Source: Bacillota bacterium
Lineage (GTDB): Bacteria; Bacillota; Clostridia; Christensenellales; CAG-138
Reading direction: 5' to 3'
Length of the DNA: 62,608 nt
NCBI GenBank assembly: GCA_023435025.1
Contig: JAEYSE010000060.1
Location: 1-62,608, forward strand
Numbering within the stretch: position 1 is the stretch's first letter; every line of letters begins with the position of its first letter. The notes beneath the pieces were generated by a model. It had not been told where the DNA came from, did not search any database, and was given only the letters and a program-made list of their open reading frames with translations. The position numbers were made by a program, and so were the translations under genes. Of this stretch, positions 23,661 to 32,324 are shown piece by piece.

Positions 23661-25952
23661 TTACCCGCACTTGCTGTATCCGCAAGTCCTGCAGATCATG
23701 CAGCCGCCTTCATGCTCCACCGCGCCCGCGCATTCGGGGCAGGGGGAGGTGGGGCGCTCTTTATGTGCGTCGGGGCCGGAATGATCTTCGTCCTCGCCAG
23801 CATGCGGGATGGCGGCAATCGCCTCCGGTTTATGATCCAGCATGGGAACCTGCTCGCCCTCTTTTAGCAACTTCGCGACCTTTTCCAGCACCCTACCAAT
23901 GGCGTCCGGGCAGGACAGCACCTTGATGTTCCCATTTGTGCCCTTTTGCCGCAGCGTGGAATGGCAGCGGATGCCTTTTAGCTGCTCGATTACGGTATCC
24001 ACATCCATGCCGGAACGAAGGGCCGTGGAAACCAGCCTGCTTGTGGCCTCGCTCTGGCTGGGGCAGCCGCCCGCGCGGCCCAGGTTCGCAAACACCTCGC
24101 AAATGCCCTGATCGTCGTAATTCACCGTTACATACAGGTTTCCGCAGCCGATCACCACTTTTTCCGTGATGCCGCGCGTCACCTCCGGGCGCGGGCGGGG
24201 GGTGATGCGCACGGGGCGAAGTACCGGCACGGTCTTTTCCTGCTCCTTCTTCGCACCCACGGTAAGCACCTGCTCGTTGCGGCTGCCGTCCCGGTATATG
24301 GTGACGCCCTTGCAGCCAAGCGTATACGCCAAGCGGTAGACGGTAGCCACATCCTCCCGTGTCGCCTCCGAAGTGAAGTTCACGGTCTTTGATACCGCGT
24401 TGTCCGTATATTTCTGGAACGCGGCCTGCATGCGGATGTGGTACTCCGGCGTAATATCGTGCGCGGTGACAAACACCTTTTTGATATGCTCCGGCACTTC
24501 GTCGATATGGGCGAGCGTGCCTTCCTTGGCGATGCGTCGCACAAGCTCGTCCGAATAGAAGCCCTCTTTTTTCGCGACGTCCAGGAAGTATTCGTCCACC
24601 TGCGGCAGCTCGTCGTTGTCCATGACGTTGCGCACAAACGCCAGCGCAAAGAGCGGCTCCACACCGCTGGAAGCGCCGCAGAGGATTGAGATGGTACCCG
24701 TTGGGGCGATCGTCGTGCAGGTCGCGTTACGAAGCGGTTCCCCGTTTGCATATGTGCTTTCAGAAAACAGCAGAAATGCGCCGCGCGCCTTTGCAAGGCG
24801 TTTGCTCGCAGAATGCGCGCGAGCCTCGATAAAGCCCATCAGCTTTTCCGCCAGCGCGATGCCTTCCTCTGAATTGTATGGGATGTTCAGGCGGAACAGC
24901 ATATCCGCGAAGCCCATGACCCCCAGGCCGATCTTGCGGGTCAAAAGCGTGCGCTCCTCGATTTCCTGAAGCGGGTATTTGTTGACCTCAATGACGTTGT
25001 CCAAAAAATGCACCGCCGTGTCAACCACGCGGCCCAATGCCTCGTAATCGATCGAATACGCGCCGTTGTGCTCTTTGAGCAAGCGTACCAAATTGATGGA
25101 GCCCAGATTGCAGCTCTCATACGGCAGCAGCGGCTGCTCCCCGCACGGGTTGGTGCTTTCGATTTCGCCCTGTTTGGGCACGACATTGTCCCGGTTCAGC
25201 CTGTCCAAAAATACAATGCCCGGCTCGCCGTTGCGCCACGCCATATCCACGATGAGGTCAAATACCTCGCGGGCATCGATTTCCTTTACTACCTTCCCAT
25301 GGCGCGGCTCTTTCAAAGCGTAGGTTTCCCCGCGCTCCACCGCCCGCATGAACGCTTCCGTCAGGCCCACGCTGATGTTGAAGTTCGTAATCTGCGCATC
25401 GTCCTGCTTGCAGCGGATAAAGTCCAGAATATCCGGGTGGTCTACCCGCAAAATGCCCATGTTCGCGCCGCGGCGCGTACCGCCCTGCTTGACGGCCTCC
25501 GTGGCTGCGTTAAACACCTTCATAAAGCTGATGGGGCCGGACGCGACGCCGCCGGTGGAGCGCACCGTTGAGCCCGCAGACCGCAGCCGTGAAAACGAAA
25601 AGCCGGTGCCGCCGCCGCTTTTATGGATGAGCGCGGCGTTCTTCACGGCATCGAATATTTCCTCCATGGAATCGCCCACTGGCAGCACAAAGCAGGCGGA
25701 AAGCTGGCCCAAAGGTTTCCCCGCGTTCATCAGCGTGGGGGAGTTGGGCAAAAACTCCTGCCTGGTCATCACGTCATAAAATTCCTGCGCGGTTTTTTCT
25801 ACATCCGCGCCTTCATAGCGCACGTCGGCCTCAGCCACGGCATTGGCAACGCGATGGAAAAGCTCGTCCGGGGTTTCCACAACGTTTCCGTTTTCATCCT
25901 TGGTCAGATAGCGTTTTTTCAAAACACGCAATGCGTTTTCGCTCAATTGCAT
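23661..25952 (-). CDS. nrdJ: adenosylcobalamin-dependent ribonucleotide reductase (class II)
   Basis: 763 residues. Reduces ribonucleotides to deoxyribonucleotides with a B12 radical. Landmarks: EFLPNSPTLMNAG, SACFVLPVGDS (redox cysteine), KSGGGTGFSFSRLR, NPCGEQPLLPYESCNLGSIN (active-site cysteine and glutamate) and a C-terminal zinc ribbon ending CPECAGAVEHEGGCMICR. The start is ATG 25952 (MQLSENALRVL), preceded by AAAGGG; the longer frame crosses the promoter region. Two NrdR-box-like sites lie upstream. No other reductase class is visible in the window. Confidence 0.96.
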   Translation of the reverse strand: MQLSENALRVLKKRYLTKDENGNVVETPDELFHRVANAVAEADVRYEGADVEKTAQEFYDVMTRQEFLPNSPTLMNAGKPLGQLSACFVLPVGDSMEEIFDAVKNAALIHKSGGGTGFSFSRLRSAGSTVRSTGGVASGPISFMKVFNAATEAVKQGGTRRGANMGILRVDHPDILDFIRCKQDDAQITNFNISVGLTEAFMRAVERGETYALKEPRHGKVVKEIDAREVFDLIVDMAWRNGEPGIVFLDRLNRDNVVPKQGEIESTNPCGEQPLLPYESCNLGSINLVRLLKEHNGAYSIDYEALGRVVDTAVHFLDNVIEVNKYPLQEIEERTLLTRKIGLGVMGFADMLFRLNIPYNSEEGIALAEKLMGFIEARAHSASKRLAKARGAFLLFSESTYANGEPLRNATCTTIAPTGTISILCGASSGVEPLFALAFVRNVMDNDELPQVDEYFLDVAKKEGFYSDELVRRIAKEGTLAHIDEVPEHIKKVFVTAHDITPEYHIRMQAAFQKYTDNAVSKTVNFTSEATREDVATVYRLAYTLGCKGVTIYRDGSRNEQVLTVGAKKEQEKTVPVLRPVRITPRPRPEVTRGITEKVVIGCGNLYVTVNYDDQGICEVFANLGRAGGCPSQSEATSRLVSTALRSGMDVDTVIEQLKGIRCHSTLRQKGTNGNIKVLSCPDAIGRVLEKVAKLLKEGEQVPMLDHKPEAIAAIPHAGEDEDHSGPDAHKERPTSPCPECAGAVEHEGGCMICRTCGYSKCG

Positions 25953-25974
25953 GGCAAATTCCCTTTCGCGAAAA

Positions 25975-25990
25975 ATACATGATATTGTAT
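25975..25990 (-). promoter_or_regulatory. NrdR-box-like site 2 (nrdJ proximal)
   Basis: Minus strand ATACAATATCATGTAT matches the NrdR consensus ACACwATATATwGTGT at about 12 of 16 positions. It is centred 32 bp from the second site, about three helical turns, the usual pairing geometry. Confidence 0.6.
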
Positions 25991-26006
25991 AATCATCCCA
26001 CATTCG

Positions 26007-26022
26007 ACACCATATATTGTAG
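26007..26022 (-). promoter_or_regulatory. NrdR-box-like site 1 (nrdJ distal)
   Basis: Minus strand CTACAATATATGGTGT matches the NrdR consensus at about 13 of 16 positions. With the neighbouring site it predicts repression of nrdJ by NrdR when dATP is plentiful. Confidence 0.65.
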
Positions 26023-26201
26023 CAGTACTGTCCAAAATGTGCAATGCAGGAATTGGGTGTTTTCTCCATTCCACAGCGCGAATTCAGTGAAAACGCGCGG
26101 CTCTGCCCCGTTTTTTTACCTTACCTTGTTATACCCACCCGGGACGATTTTTCAACATGGCGTTTTGCCTGCGCACCAGCCAACTTTTGCCGGATGCAGA
26201 T

Positions 26202-26230
26202 TTGCGTGCGCAGTGCGTATGCGCTATAAT
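26202..26230 (+). promoter_or_regulatory. sigma-A-like promoter of the ecfA1-ecfA2-ecfT operon
   Basis: TTGCGT (26202-26207), 17-bp spacer, TATAAT (26225-26230), about 49 bp before the ecfA1 start. Confidence 0.7.
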
Positions 26231-26278
26231 GAAAGTTCAGTGAAAACGGCGCGGATAGCCGCATCGTGGAGGAAACGA

Positions 26279-27118
26279 ATGATTGAGCTAAAACACGTAA
26301 GCTTTACATATGAGTCAGCGCCCCGCCCCGCATTAAACGACATTTCGCTGCGCATTGAGGACGGCGAAATGATCGCCATCGTCGGTCACAACGGTTCGGG
26401 CAAAAGCACGCTCGCGAAGCATTTGAACGGCCTGCTGCTGCCCTCCTCCGGCAATGTGCTGGTAGATGGCATGGACACCGCAGTTCCGGAAAACCTTCTC
26501 TCTATCCGCCAGCGGGTGGGCATGGTGTTTCAGAACCCGGACAACCAGCTTGTGACCACAATCGTGGAAGAGGACGTGGCCTTTGGCCCCGAAAGCCTGG
26601 GCGTAGAGCCAAGTGAAATCCGCCGCCGCGTGGACGAGGCGCTCCATATGGTGGGCATGACGGAATACGCAAAGCGCGCGCCGCACATGCTTTCAGGCGG
26701 GCAAAAACAGCGCATCGCCATTGCGGGAATGCTGGCCATGCACCCGAAAGTACTTGTGCTGGACGAGGCGACAGCCATGCTGGACCCGGAGGGCAGGCGC
26801 GAAGTGCTGTCTATCGTCTCCGCGCTCAACCAAGAGCAGGGCATGACGGTTGTGATGATTACCCAGTTGATGGAGGAAGCCGCGTTATGCGGCCGCGTGG
26901 CCGTGCTCAACAAAGGCAACCTCATTATGCTCGATACCCCGCGCGCAGTGTTCCGCGAGGGGGATGCGCTGCAGCTTGCGGGGCTGGACGTACCCGCTAT
27001 GGTCAAATTAAGAAACAGCTTAATCGAAGCGGGCGTATCCCTGCCGGATGAACCTATTTGCATAGAAGAACTCGCCGCGTCCGCCGAGCGGGCGATCAAG
27101 ACGAAACGCGGTGCTTAA
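26279..27118 (+). CDS. ecfA1: ECF transporter ATPase A1
   Basis: 279 residues. ATPase of the shared energy-coupling factor module for vitamin uptake. Walker A GHNGSGKST, Q-loop FQNPDNQ, signature LSGGQKQR, Walker B VLVLDEAT. GGAGGAAACGA precedes ATG 26279; the open frame upstream is not coding. Forms the heterodimer with EcfA2 encoded next. Substrate specificity comes from separate S-components such as ThiT at 41.5-42.1 kb. Confidence 0.95.
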   Translation: MIELKHVSFTYESAPRPALNDISLRIEDGEMIAIVGHNGSGKSTLAKHLNGLLLPSSGNVLVDGMDTAVPENLLSIRQRVGMVFQNPDNQLVTTIVEEDVAFGPESLGVEPSEIRRRVDEALHMVGMTEYAKRAPHMLSGGQKQRIAIAGMLAMHPKVLVLDEATAMLDPEGRREVLSIVSALNQEQGMTVVMITQLMEEAALCGRVAVLNKGNLIMLDTPRAVFREGDALQLAGLDVPAMVKLRNSLIEAGVSLPDEPICIEELAASAERAIKTKRGA

Positions 27119-27167
27119 CGGGCCCTGACCAAAACGAATCTCGTTTATATTCAGAAAGCGAGCAGCC

Positions 27168-28013
27168 ATGCCCATTGTATTAGAAAACGTATCCCATATC
27201 TTTATGCCGGGTAGCGCCATGTCCCAGACGGCGCTCAATGACGTTTCCTTCCAGGTGGAGGAGGGCGAGTTTTTTTGCATCATCGGCCATACCGGCTCAG
27301 GAAAGACGACGCTGCTGCAGCACATGAACGGGCTGGTGCAACCGTCCAGCGGCAAAATTACGGTGGATGGTCTGGACCTTTCCGTCAAAAAGCAGCGCAT
27401 TGAGGCAAGAAGTCGCGTAGGCTTAGTGTTCCAGTATCCGGAATACCAGCTTTTTGAGGAAACGGTATCCTTGGATATCGCGTTCGGCCCCAAGAACCTG
27501 CATGTGCCCGAGGCGGAGATTAAGGAGCGCGTGGAGGAAGCCATGCTGCTGGTGGGGTTGGCACCCGATCTGTTTGCGGATAAATCCCCGTTTGACCTTT
27601 CCGGCGGCGAAAAGCGTCGCGCTGCTTTGGCCGGTATACTCGCCATGCGCCCGCGCTACCTGTTGCTGGACGAGCCTATGGCGGGCCTGGATCCTCGGGG
27701 CAGGCAGAGCGTGATTGACCTGCTGCAGTCGCTTCGGAAAAAGACGGGCTGCGCAATCGTGATGGTATCCCATTCCATGGACGACGTCGCCCGTAACGCG
27801 GAGCGGATCGCGGTGCTTCATAAAGGTTCGCTTGTCATGCTGGATACGCCCAGTAACGTGTTCGCGGAGCCGGAAAAACTCTTAGAACTCGGCCTTGATA
27901 TTCCGCAGGCGGCACAGCTTGCCTTAAAGCTGCGGGAACGGGGCATACAAGCGCCCGCTGGCGCATACCGCGAGGAGGAACTTTACGCGTTCCTGCTGGA
28001 GGCGCTTTCATGA
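27168..28013 (+). CDS. ecfA2: ECF transporter ATPase A2
   Basis: 281 residues. Walker A GHTGSGKTT, Q-loop FQYPEYQLFEE, signature LSGGEKRR, Walker B YLLLDEPM. Partner of EcfA1. The ribosome-binding site is weak (AAAGCGAGC). Its stop overlaps the ecfT start as ATGA. Confidence 0.95.
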   Translation: MPIVLENVSHIFMPGSAMSQTALNDVSFQVEEGEFFCIIGHTGSGKTTLLQHMNGLVQPSSGKITVDGLDLSVKKQRIEARSRVGLVFQYPEYQLFEETVSLDIAFGPKNLHVPEAEIKERVEEAMLLVGLAPDLFADKSPFDLSGGEKRRAALAGILAMRPRYLLLDEPMAGLDPRGRQSVIDLLQSLRKKTGCAIVMVSHSMDDVARNAERIAVLHKGSLVMLDTPSNVFAEPEKLLELGLDIPQAAQLALKLRERGIQAPAGAYREEELYAFLLEALS

Positions 28014-28813
28014 CAAATATCACATTAGGACAATATTTCCCGGGTGATTCCATCGTACACCGCCTGGACCCACGCACCAAAATGCTCACGATGCTCTTCT
28101 ATATCGTGATTGTGTTTCTGGTGAAAGAACTTCTGCTTTTTGTGCTGCCCTTCGCGTTTGTAGTGCTGGTGGTGCTGCTTTCGGGCGTGCCGTTCTCTTA
28201 CGTGCTGCGCTCACTAAAGCCGCTGCGGTTTCTTCTGATATTCATGTTTTTCATGAACCTGTTTTTAACGCCGGGGCAGACGGTGCTTTTTGAGTATGCG
28301 TTTTTACGCGTAACCAAGGAGGCGCTCATACAAGCCGTATATATTTCATTGCGCCTTGTTCTTTTAGTGGGCGGCACATCGCTTATGACGCTTACCACCT
28401 CACCCATCGCGCTTACGGACGGGCTGGAGCGGCTGTTAAAGCCCCTTTCCAAATTAAAATTTCCCGCGCATGAGCTGGCGATGATGATGACGATCGCGCT
28501 TCGTTTTATTCCCACCCTGATGGAGGAAGCCGATAAGATCCGTAAAGCGCAGCTTTCCCGCGGGGCGGATTTTGAAAGCGGCAATCTTGTAAACCGGGCC
28601 AAGAGCATGATCCCCATACTGGTTCCGTTGTTTGTTTCCGCTTTCCGCCGCGCAGATGAGCTGGCGATGGCCATGGAATCCCGTTGCTACCACGGCGGGG
28701 AAGGCCGCACCCGCATGCATGTGCTGCGCTACGCGCGCGCGGATGGCTTTGCGTTTGCCGTCACACTCTTAATGGGCGCGGTCATCGTGCTGCTGCAGGC
28801 GTTCCCGCTATGA
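28010..28813 (+). CDS. ecfT: ECF transporter transmembrane subunit T
   Basis: 267 residues, several membrane helices. The two cytoplasmic coupling motifs that contact the ATPases are visible as LSRGADFE and AMESRCYHGG (Ala-Arg-Gly type). Completes the EcfA1-A2-T module. Overlaps its neighbours by four bases on each side. Confidence 0.95.
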   Translation: MTNITLGQYFPGDSIVHRLDPRTKMLTMLFYIVIVFLVKELLLFVLPFAFVVLVVLLSGVPFSYVLRSLKPLRFLLIFMFFMNLFLTPGQTVLFEYAFLRVTKEALIQAVYISLRLVLLVGGTSLMTLTTSPIALTDGLERLLKPLSKLKFPAHELAMMMTIALRFIPTLMEEADKIRKAQLSRGADFESGNLVNRAKSMIPILVPLFVSAFRRADELAMAMESRCYHGGEGRTRMHVLRYARADGFAFAVTLLMGAVIVLLQAFPL

Positions 28814-29214
28814 ACGCGCGCAGGCGAAAAGGCTTTCTGATCGCGGCGGGCGTGCTCCTGCTTGTTGCCGCCGTTTGGAGCCTGTTCCTGTCGGGCGGCG
28901 CTGGCGCTGCATTGGCAAGTAAGCTCAATTCTTATGGTTATACGCTCACTGCGGACGACCTTTACCCCGCCGGGGAGTGGAAGGATACCAGTATCAAGAC
29001 CCTCCTTTCGGGCGCGGAGCTTGACCCAGCCATATCCGCCTCTAAGCAGGCTGGCTTTCCTTCTGATGTGGATAAGACCGGTACCGTAACGCTCGTTATG
29101 GCCAATGTTGGCGGGGACGACGTGATTACAATCTACCTCGTAAACGGCGAAATCGAACTTGCGTTTGTGCAGGTTACGGGAACGGATGCGGTCAAGGTAC
29201 TAGGATCGAAATAG
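28810..29214 (+). CDS. membrane-anchored or secreted small protein
   Basis: 134 residues. Basic N terminus (MNARRRKG) followed by one hydrophobic helix (about residues 9-27), then a small soluble domain rich in Val, Asp and Thr. The ATGA overlap with ecfT shows it is part of the operon. I do not recognise a family; a role in transporter assembly would be speculation. Confidence 0.75.
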   Translation: MNARRRKGFLIAAGVLLLVAAVWSLFLSGGAGAALASKLNSYGYTLTADDLYPAGEWKDTSIKTLLSGAELDPAISASKQAGFPSDVDKTGTVTLVMANVGGDDVITIYLVNGEIELAFVQVTGTDAVKVLGSK

Positions 29215-29226
29215 AGTTAAAATACG

Positions 29227-29280
29227 TTGGAGGCTCCGCCTCCAAACCTCCGCTTAGGGCCGTAACGGCCCTAAGGACCC
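29227..29280 (+). repeat. intergenic hairpin element, family A copy 2
   Basis: TTGGAGGC-TCC-GCCTCCAA, spacer ACCTCCG, then CTTAGGGCCG-TAA-CGGCCCTAAG and GACCC. Same layout as 9404-9455, with the second stem fully changed but still paired. Lies between the ecfT operon tail and truA. Confidence 0.7.
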
Positions 29281-29322
29281 AAATAGAACTATAATCTTTT
29301 AATTATTGTCGGAGGCCTTCCC

Positions 29323-30090
29323 ATGCGGCGAATTCGCCTCATCATCGAATACGAGGGCACGAACTACGTCGGCTGGCAGACGCAGCCGAACGGCCTTGCC
29401 GTGCAGCAAGTGATACAGGAAGAACTTCGCAGCGTCACGGGGGAGAAAATATCTTTACACGCCTCGGGCCGGACGGACAGCGGCGTGCACGCGCTCGCAC
29501 AGGTGGCGCATTTTGATACGTCAGCCCGCATGCCTGCGGATAAATTCGCGTTTGCGCTCAATGCGGGTCTGCCGCGGGACATTCGCGTCCGCTACTCGGG
29601 AGAGGCGGAGGACGATTTTCACGCGCGGTTTTCCGCCAAGCGCAAGCAGTACCGGTACACATTGCAGGCGGGCGAGCACGCCCGCGCGTTTTTACGCAAT
29701 ACCGCACTGCATGTGCACGGCAGGCTGGAGGAAGACGTGCTGCATGCTATGGCGAAGGACGTAGTAGGCTCCCATGATTTTCGCGCGTTTATGGCGGCCA
29801 ACACCACCATGGAACAAACCGTACGCGAGATCTACCGCTCCGAATGGACGCGCGACGGGGAGATTCTTTATTACGACGTGGAGGGCAACGGCTTTTTATA
29901 CAACATGGTGCGCATACTCGTGGGCACCATGCTCGCCGCCGCGAAAGGTACGCTACCGCCCGATGCCATGCAAAAGGCGCTAGGCTCCGGCCTTAGGCAG
30001 GACGCAGGGCCTACCGCGCCGGCGCATGGGCTGATGCTGATGCGCGTCATTTACCCCGGGTTTGATACGGCGGAGGTTGTGCGCACATAA
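29323..30090 (+). CDS. truA: tRNA pseudouridine synthase A
   Basis: 255 residues. Makes pseudouridine at positions 38-40 of tRNA anticodon stems. The catalytic aspartate lies in ASGRTDSGVHA; RYRYTLQAG-type and FLYNMVRILVGT motifs are present. TruA often follows ecfT in Firmicutes. CGGAGG precedes ATG 29323. Confidence 0.96.
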   Translation: MRRIRLIIEYEGTNYVGWQTQPNGLAVQQVIQEELRSVTGEKISLHASGRTDSGVHALAQVAHFDTSARMPADKFAFALNAGLPRDIRVRYSGEAEDDFHARFSAKRKQYRYTLQAGEHARAFLRNTALHVHGRLEEDVLHAMAKDVVGSHDFRAFMAANTTMEQTVREIYRSEWTRDGEILYYDVEGNGFLYNMVRILVGTMLAAAKGTLPPDAMQKALGSGLRQDAGPTAPAHGLMLMRVIYPGFDTAEVVRT

Positions 30091-30139
30091 TTTTGTGCTA
30101 TACTGTTCTGAAATTGGGTATGCCCCTCAGGAGGAAACA

Positions 30140-30967
30140 ATGTCGAAATTTGATTTTGAGATTGTCGGGAAAATAGGGTCGATGGCGCTGATCAGCAAAG
30201 AGGACAACGACATCGATTACAACATATTCAGCCGCCTTGGAAAGGAACTGCGCCCCGGCATCATCTGGGTCAGCTCCGGCGCGGTGGAGATCGGCCGCGT
30301 GGATTATATCAAGCGCAGCGGGCGGGAGCTGATTGGCGATAAAGAAGACGTCAAGACAGACTACGCAGCGCAGGGTCAGGCCATACTCATGCAGGAATAC
30401 CGGCGCTTTGTGCCCTCGCAGTATTCTGTACGACAGCTCTTAGTTGAGCATACGCATTTTAACGATGAAGAGAAGCGTACACACATCAAGCGCTTTTTGC
30501 TCCGCTGCGCTGTGCAGAATGCCATCCCCATCATCAACTACAACGATCCCGTTTCCTCTGAAGAAAACCGCCGCTGGGAACTGGACCTTCTGCGGGAAAA
30601 GACTGAGCATGTGGTGGAGTGCGTGGACAACGATGAGACCGCCTCCGTCATCTGCACGCTGGTGCATTCGATGTACCTTGTGATCCTCACCTCGGTGGAC
30701 GGTATCTATAAGGATCCCACCGATCCTTCCACGCTGGTGGAAGCTGTAGAGGGCAAGGATATACAGGAGGTATTGGACGGCATCGAATTGTTGCAGACCT
30801 CCTGCGTAGGCGCAAGCCGCGCGGGCGCGAACGGCGCGCGCGCCAAGCTGGATTTTATAAAAGAACCCATCAAGCAGGGAACCACTGTGATTATTGCAAA
30901 CGCCAAGAACAGGCTGAGCGACGTCATATCCGGCAAAGCCCGCAGGACGATATTCCGCGTGCGATAG
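30140..30967 (+). CDS. amino-acid kinase family protein, glutamate 5-kinase-like
   Basis: 275 residues. A single amino-acid-kinase domain with VSSGAVEIGR (phosphate-binding loop), FNDEEKRTHI, INYNDPVSSEE, VDNDETASVI and TSVDGIYKDP. The order matches glutamate 5-kinase (ProB), but the sequence differs in many places, no PUA domain is present, and no proA lies beside it. A proline-pathway role is therefore only possible. GGAGGAAACA precedes ATG 30140. A terminator follows. Confidence 0.75.
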   Translation: MSKFDFEIVGKIGSMALISKEDNDIDYNIFSRLGKELRPGIIWVSSGAVEIGRVDYIKRSGRELIGDKEDVKTDYAAQGQAILMQEYRRFVPSQYSVRQLLVEHTHFNDEEKRTHIKRFLLRCAVQNAIPIINYNDPVSSEENRRWELDLLREKTEHVVECVDNDETASVICTLVHSMYLVILTSVDGIYKDPTDPSTLVEAVEGKDIQEVLDGIELLQTSCVGASRAGANGARAKLDFIKEPIKQGTTVIIANAKNRLSDVISGKARRTIFRVR

Positions 30968-30997
30968 GAACCCCTTATAAAACCACTGACCCTTTAC

Positions 30998-31026
30998 GGG
31001 CCGCGGCAAAAGCTGCGGCCCCTTTT
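30998..31026 (+). terminator. terminator after the amino-acid kinase gene
   Basis: GGGCCGCGGC-AAAA-GCTGCGGCCC then CTTTTG, 30 bp after the stop. Confidence 0.8.
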
Positions 31027-31173
31027 GTGCCGCACAAAGACGGCAACAGCAAGCATTTTTGTTAGGCACGGCTATCATTGATTGGAAATCGCCTCCATGT
31101 TTTCGGCAGAAAACATCCTATCTATCTGGTTTTTCTCGCTCGCATCACGAATTCCTTGCCATTTTTGACACGC

Positions 31174-31226
31174 TTGACAAAAAGCAGGGACAGATGGTAC
31201 CCTAACCAGAGTTAGTTGTCACTAAC
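31174..31226 (+). promoter_or_regulatory. promoter and DtxR/IdeR-like box of the iron uptake operon
   Basis: TTGACA (31174-31179) followed at 18 bp by TACCCT, then alternating half-sites CTAAC (31202-31206), GTTAGT (31211-31216) and ACTAAC (31221-31226). These form two overlapping inverted repeats reminiscent of iron-dependent DtxR/IdeR operators. The site overlaps the probable -10 and start point, which fits iron-dependent repression. Confidence 0.5.
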
Positions 31227-31253
31227 CCAGAGATCGCAATAAAGGAGACTACC

Positions 31254-32324
31254 GTGAAAAAACTACTTAGCCTTATTGTAGCCATTGCGCTACTTGCATT
31301 CCTGGTGGCATGCGCCGCTCCCGGAGCGTCCAACCCGGAGGCAGCTACGCCCGTTGCGGCGGAAGCGACCCCTCCTACAGCTACAGAAGAAGCGGCGCCT
31401 GCGGATACGTCGGGTTATCCGCTTACCATAAAGCATGCGTTTGGTGAGACCGTTCTTACCAAAAAGCCGGAGCGGGTTGCAACCATCTCCTGGGGGAACC
31501 AGGATGTGCCGTTGGCGCTCGGCGTCATCCCCGTAGGGGTATCCGAAGCGAATTACGGCGTAACGGATGGAAGCGGATTATTGCCCTGGACAGCGGAAGG
31601 CTTTAAAAGCCTTGGCGTAGAGGCTCCTGTTTTGTTCCACGACACGGATGGGCTGGATTATGAGGCGATCAACGAGGTGCAGCCAGATGTGATCCTTGCG
31701 GCATACTCGGGCATCACGCAGGAAGAATACGACCTTTTGAGCCAGATTGCGCCGGTCGTTGCGTACCCGACACTTGCGTGGCAGACCTACTGGCGCGATC
31801 AGATCATCATGGACGCTACGGGCATGGGTATGAAAGCGGAAGGCGAGGCTCTTGTTGCGTCGCTGGAACAGCTCATTGCTGAGAAAACCGCCGCTTACCC
31901 GCAGATTGCCGGTAAAACCGCCGCGTTTTTCTACTTTAGGCCCTCCGACCTGGGCACGTTCTATGTGTACCTTCCCACGGACCCCCGCGCAGCGTACCTG
32001 ACGGACCTTGGCCTGCCGGTGCCCGAAAGCGTGCTGAAGCTGGCGGAAACCTCCGAAAGCTTCGCCATTGAACTGAGCGCGGAAAACGTGGATGTTCTCA
32101 ACGATTTGGATATCATTATCGCCTATGGCGACGCCGCGCTGCTCGAAGCCTTGCAGGCCGATTCCCTTATTGGGACCATTCCGGCGATTGCGCGCGGCTC
32201 CGTCGTGCTTATTGAGGACGGAACGCCGCTTGCCGCGTCCGGCACGCCAAGCGCGCTTTCCATTCCCGCCACCATAGACGAATACCTGGAGTTGATCGGC
32301 AAAGCCGCCGATCAGGTTGGATGA
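31254..32324 (+). CDS. iron-siderophore ABC transporter, substrate-binding lipoprotein
   Basis: 356 residues from a GTG start with AAAGGAG before it. Lipoprotein signal peptide with lipobox LVAC (Cys near residue 21), then an Ala/Thr/Pro linker and a FecB/FhuD-type binding fold (PERVATISWGNQDVPLALG; VQPDVILAAYSGITQEEYDLL). Captures a ferric siderophore outside the membrane and delivers it to the two permeases encoded downstream. The ligand cannot be told from sequence. Confidence 0.93.
   Translation: MKKLLSLIVAIALLAFLVACAAPGASNPEAATPVAAEATPPTATEEAAPADTSGYPLTIKHAFGETVLTKKPERVATISWGNQDVPLALGVIPVGVSEANYGVTDGSGLLPWTAEGFKSLGVEAPVLFHDTDGLDYEAINEVQPDVILAAYSGITQEEYDLLSQIAPVVAYPTLAWQTYWRDQIIMDATGMGMKAEGEALVASLEQLIAEKTAAYPQIAGKTAAFFYFRPSDLGTFYVYLPTDPRAAYLTDLGLPVPESVLKLAETSESFAIELSAENVDVLNDLDIIIAYGDAALLEALQADSLIGTIPAIARGSVVLIEDGTPLAASGTPSALSIPATIDEYLELIGKAADQVG

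Noticed and set aside
25931..27118. Longer start for ecfA1 at 25931
   Set aside because: It would run through the nrdJ leader, NrdR-like sites and the ecf promoter; ATG 26279 has GGAGG and matches the family start.
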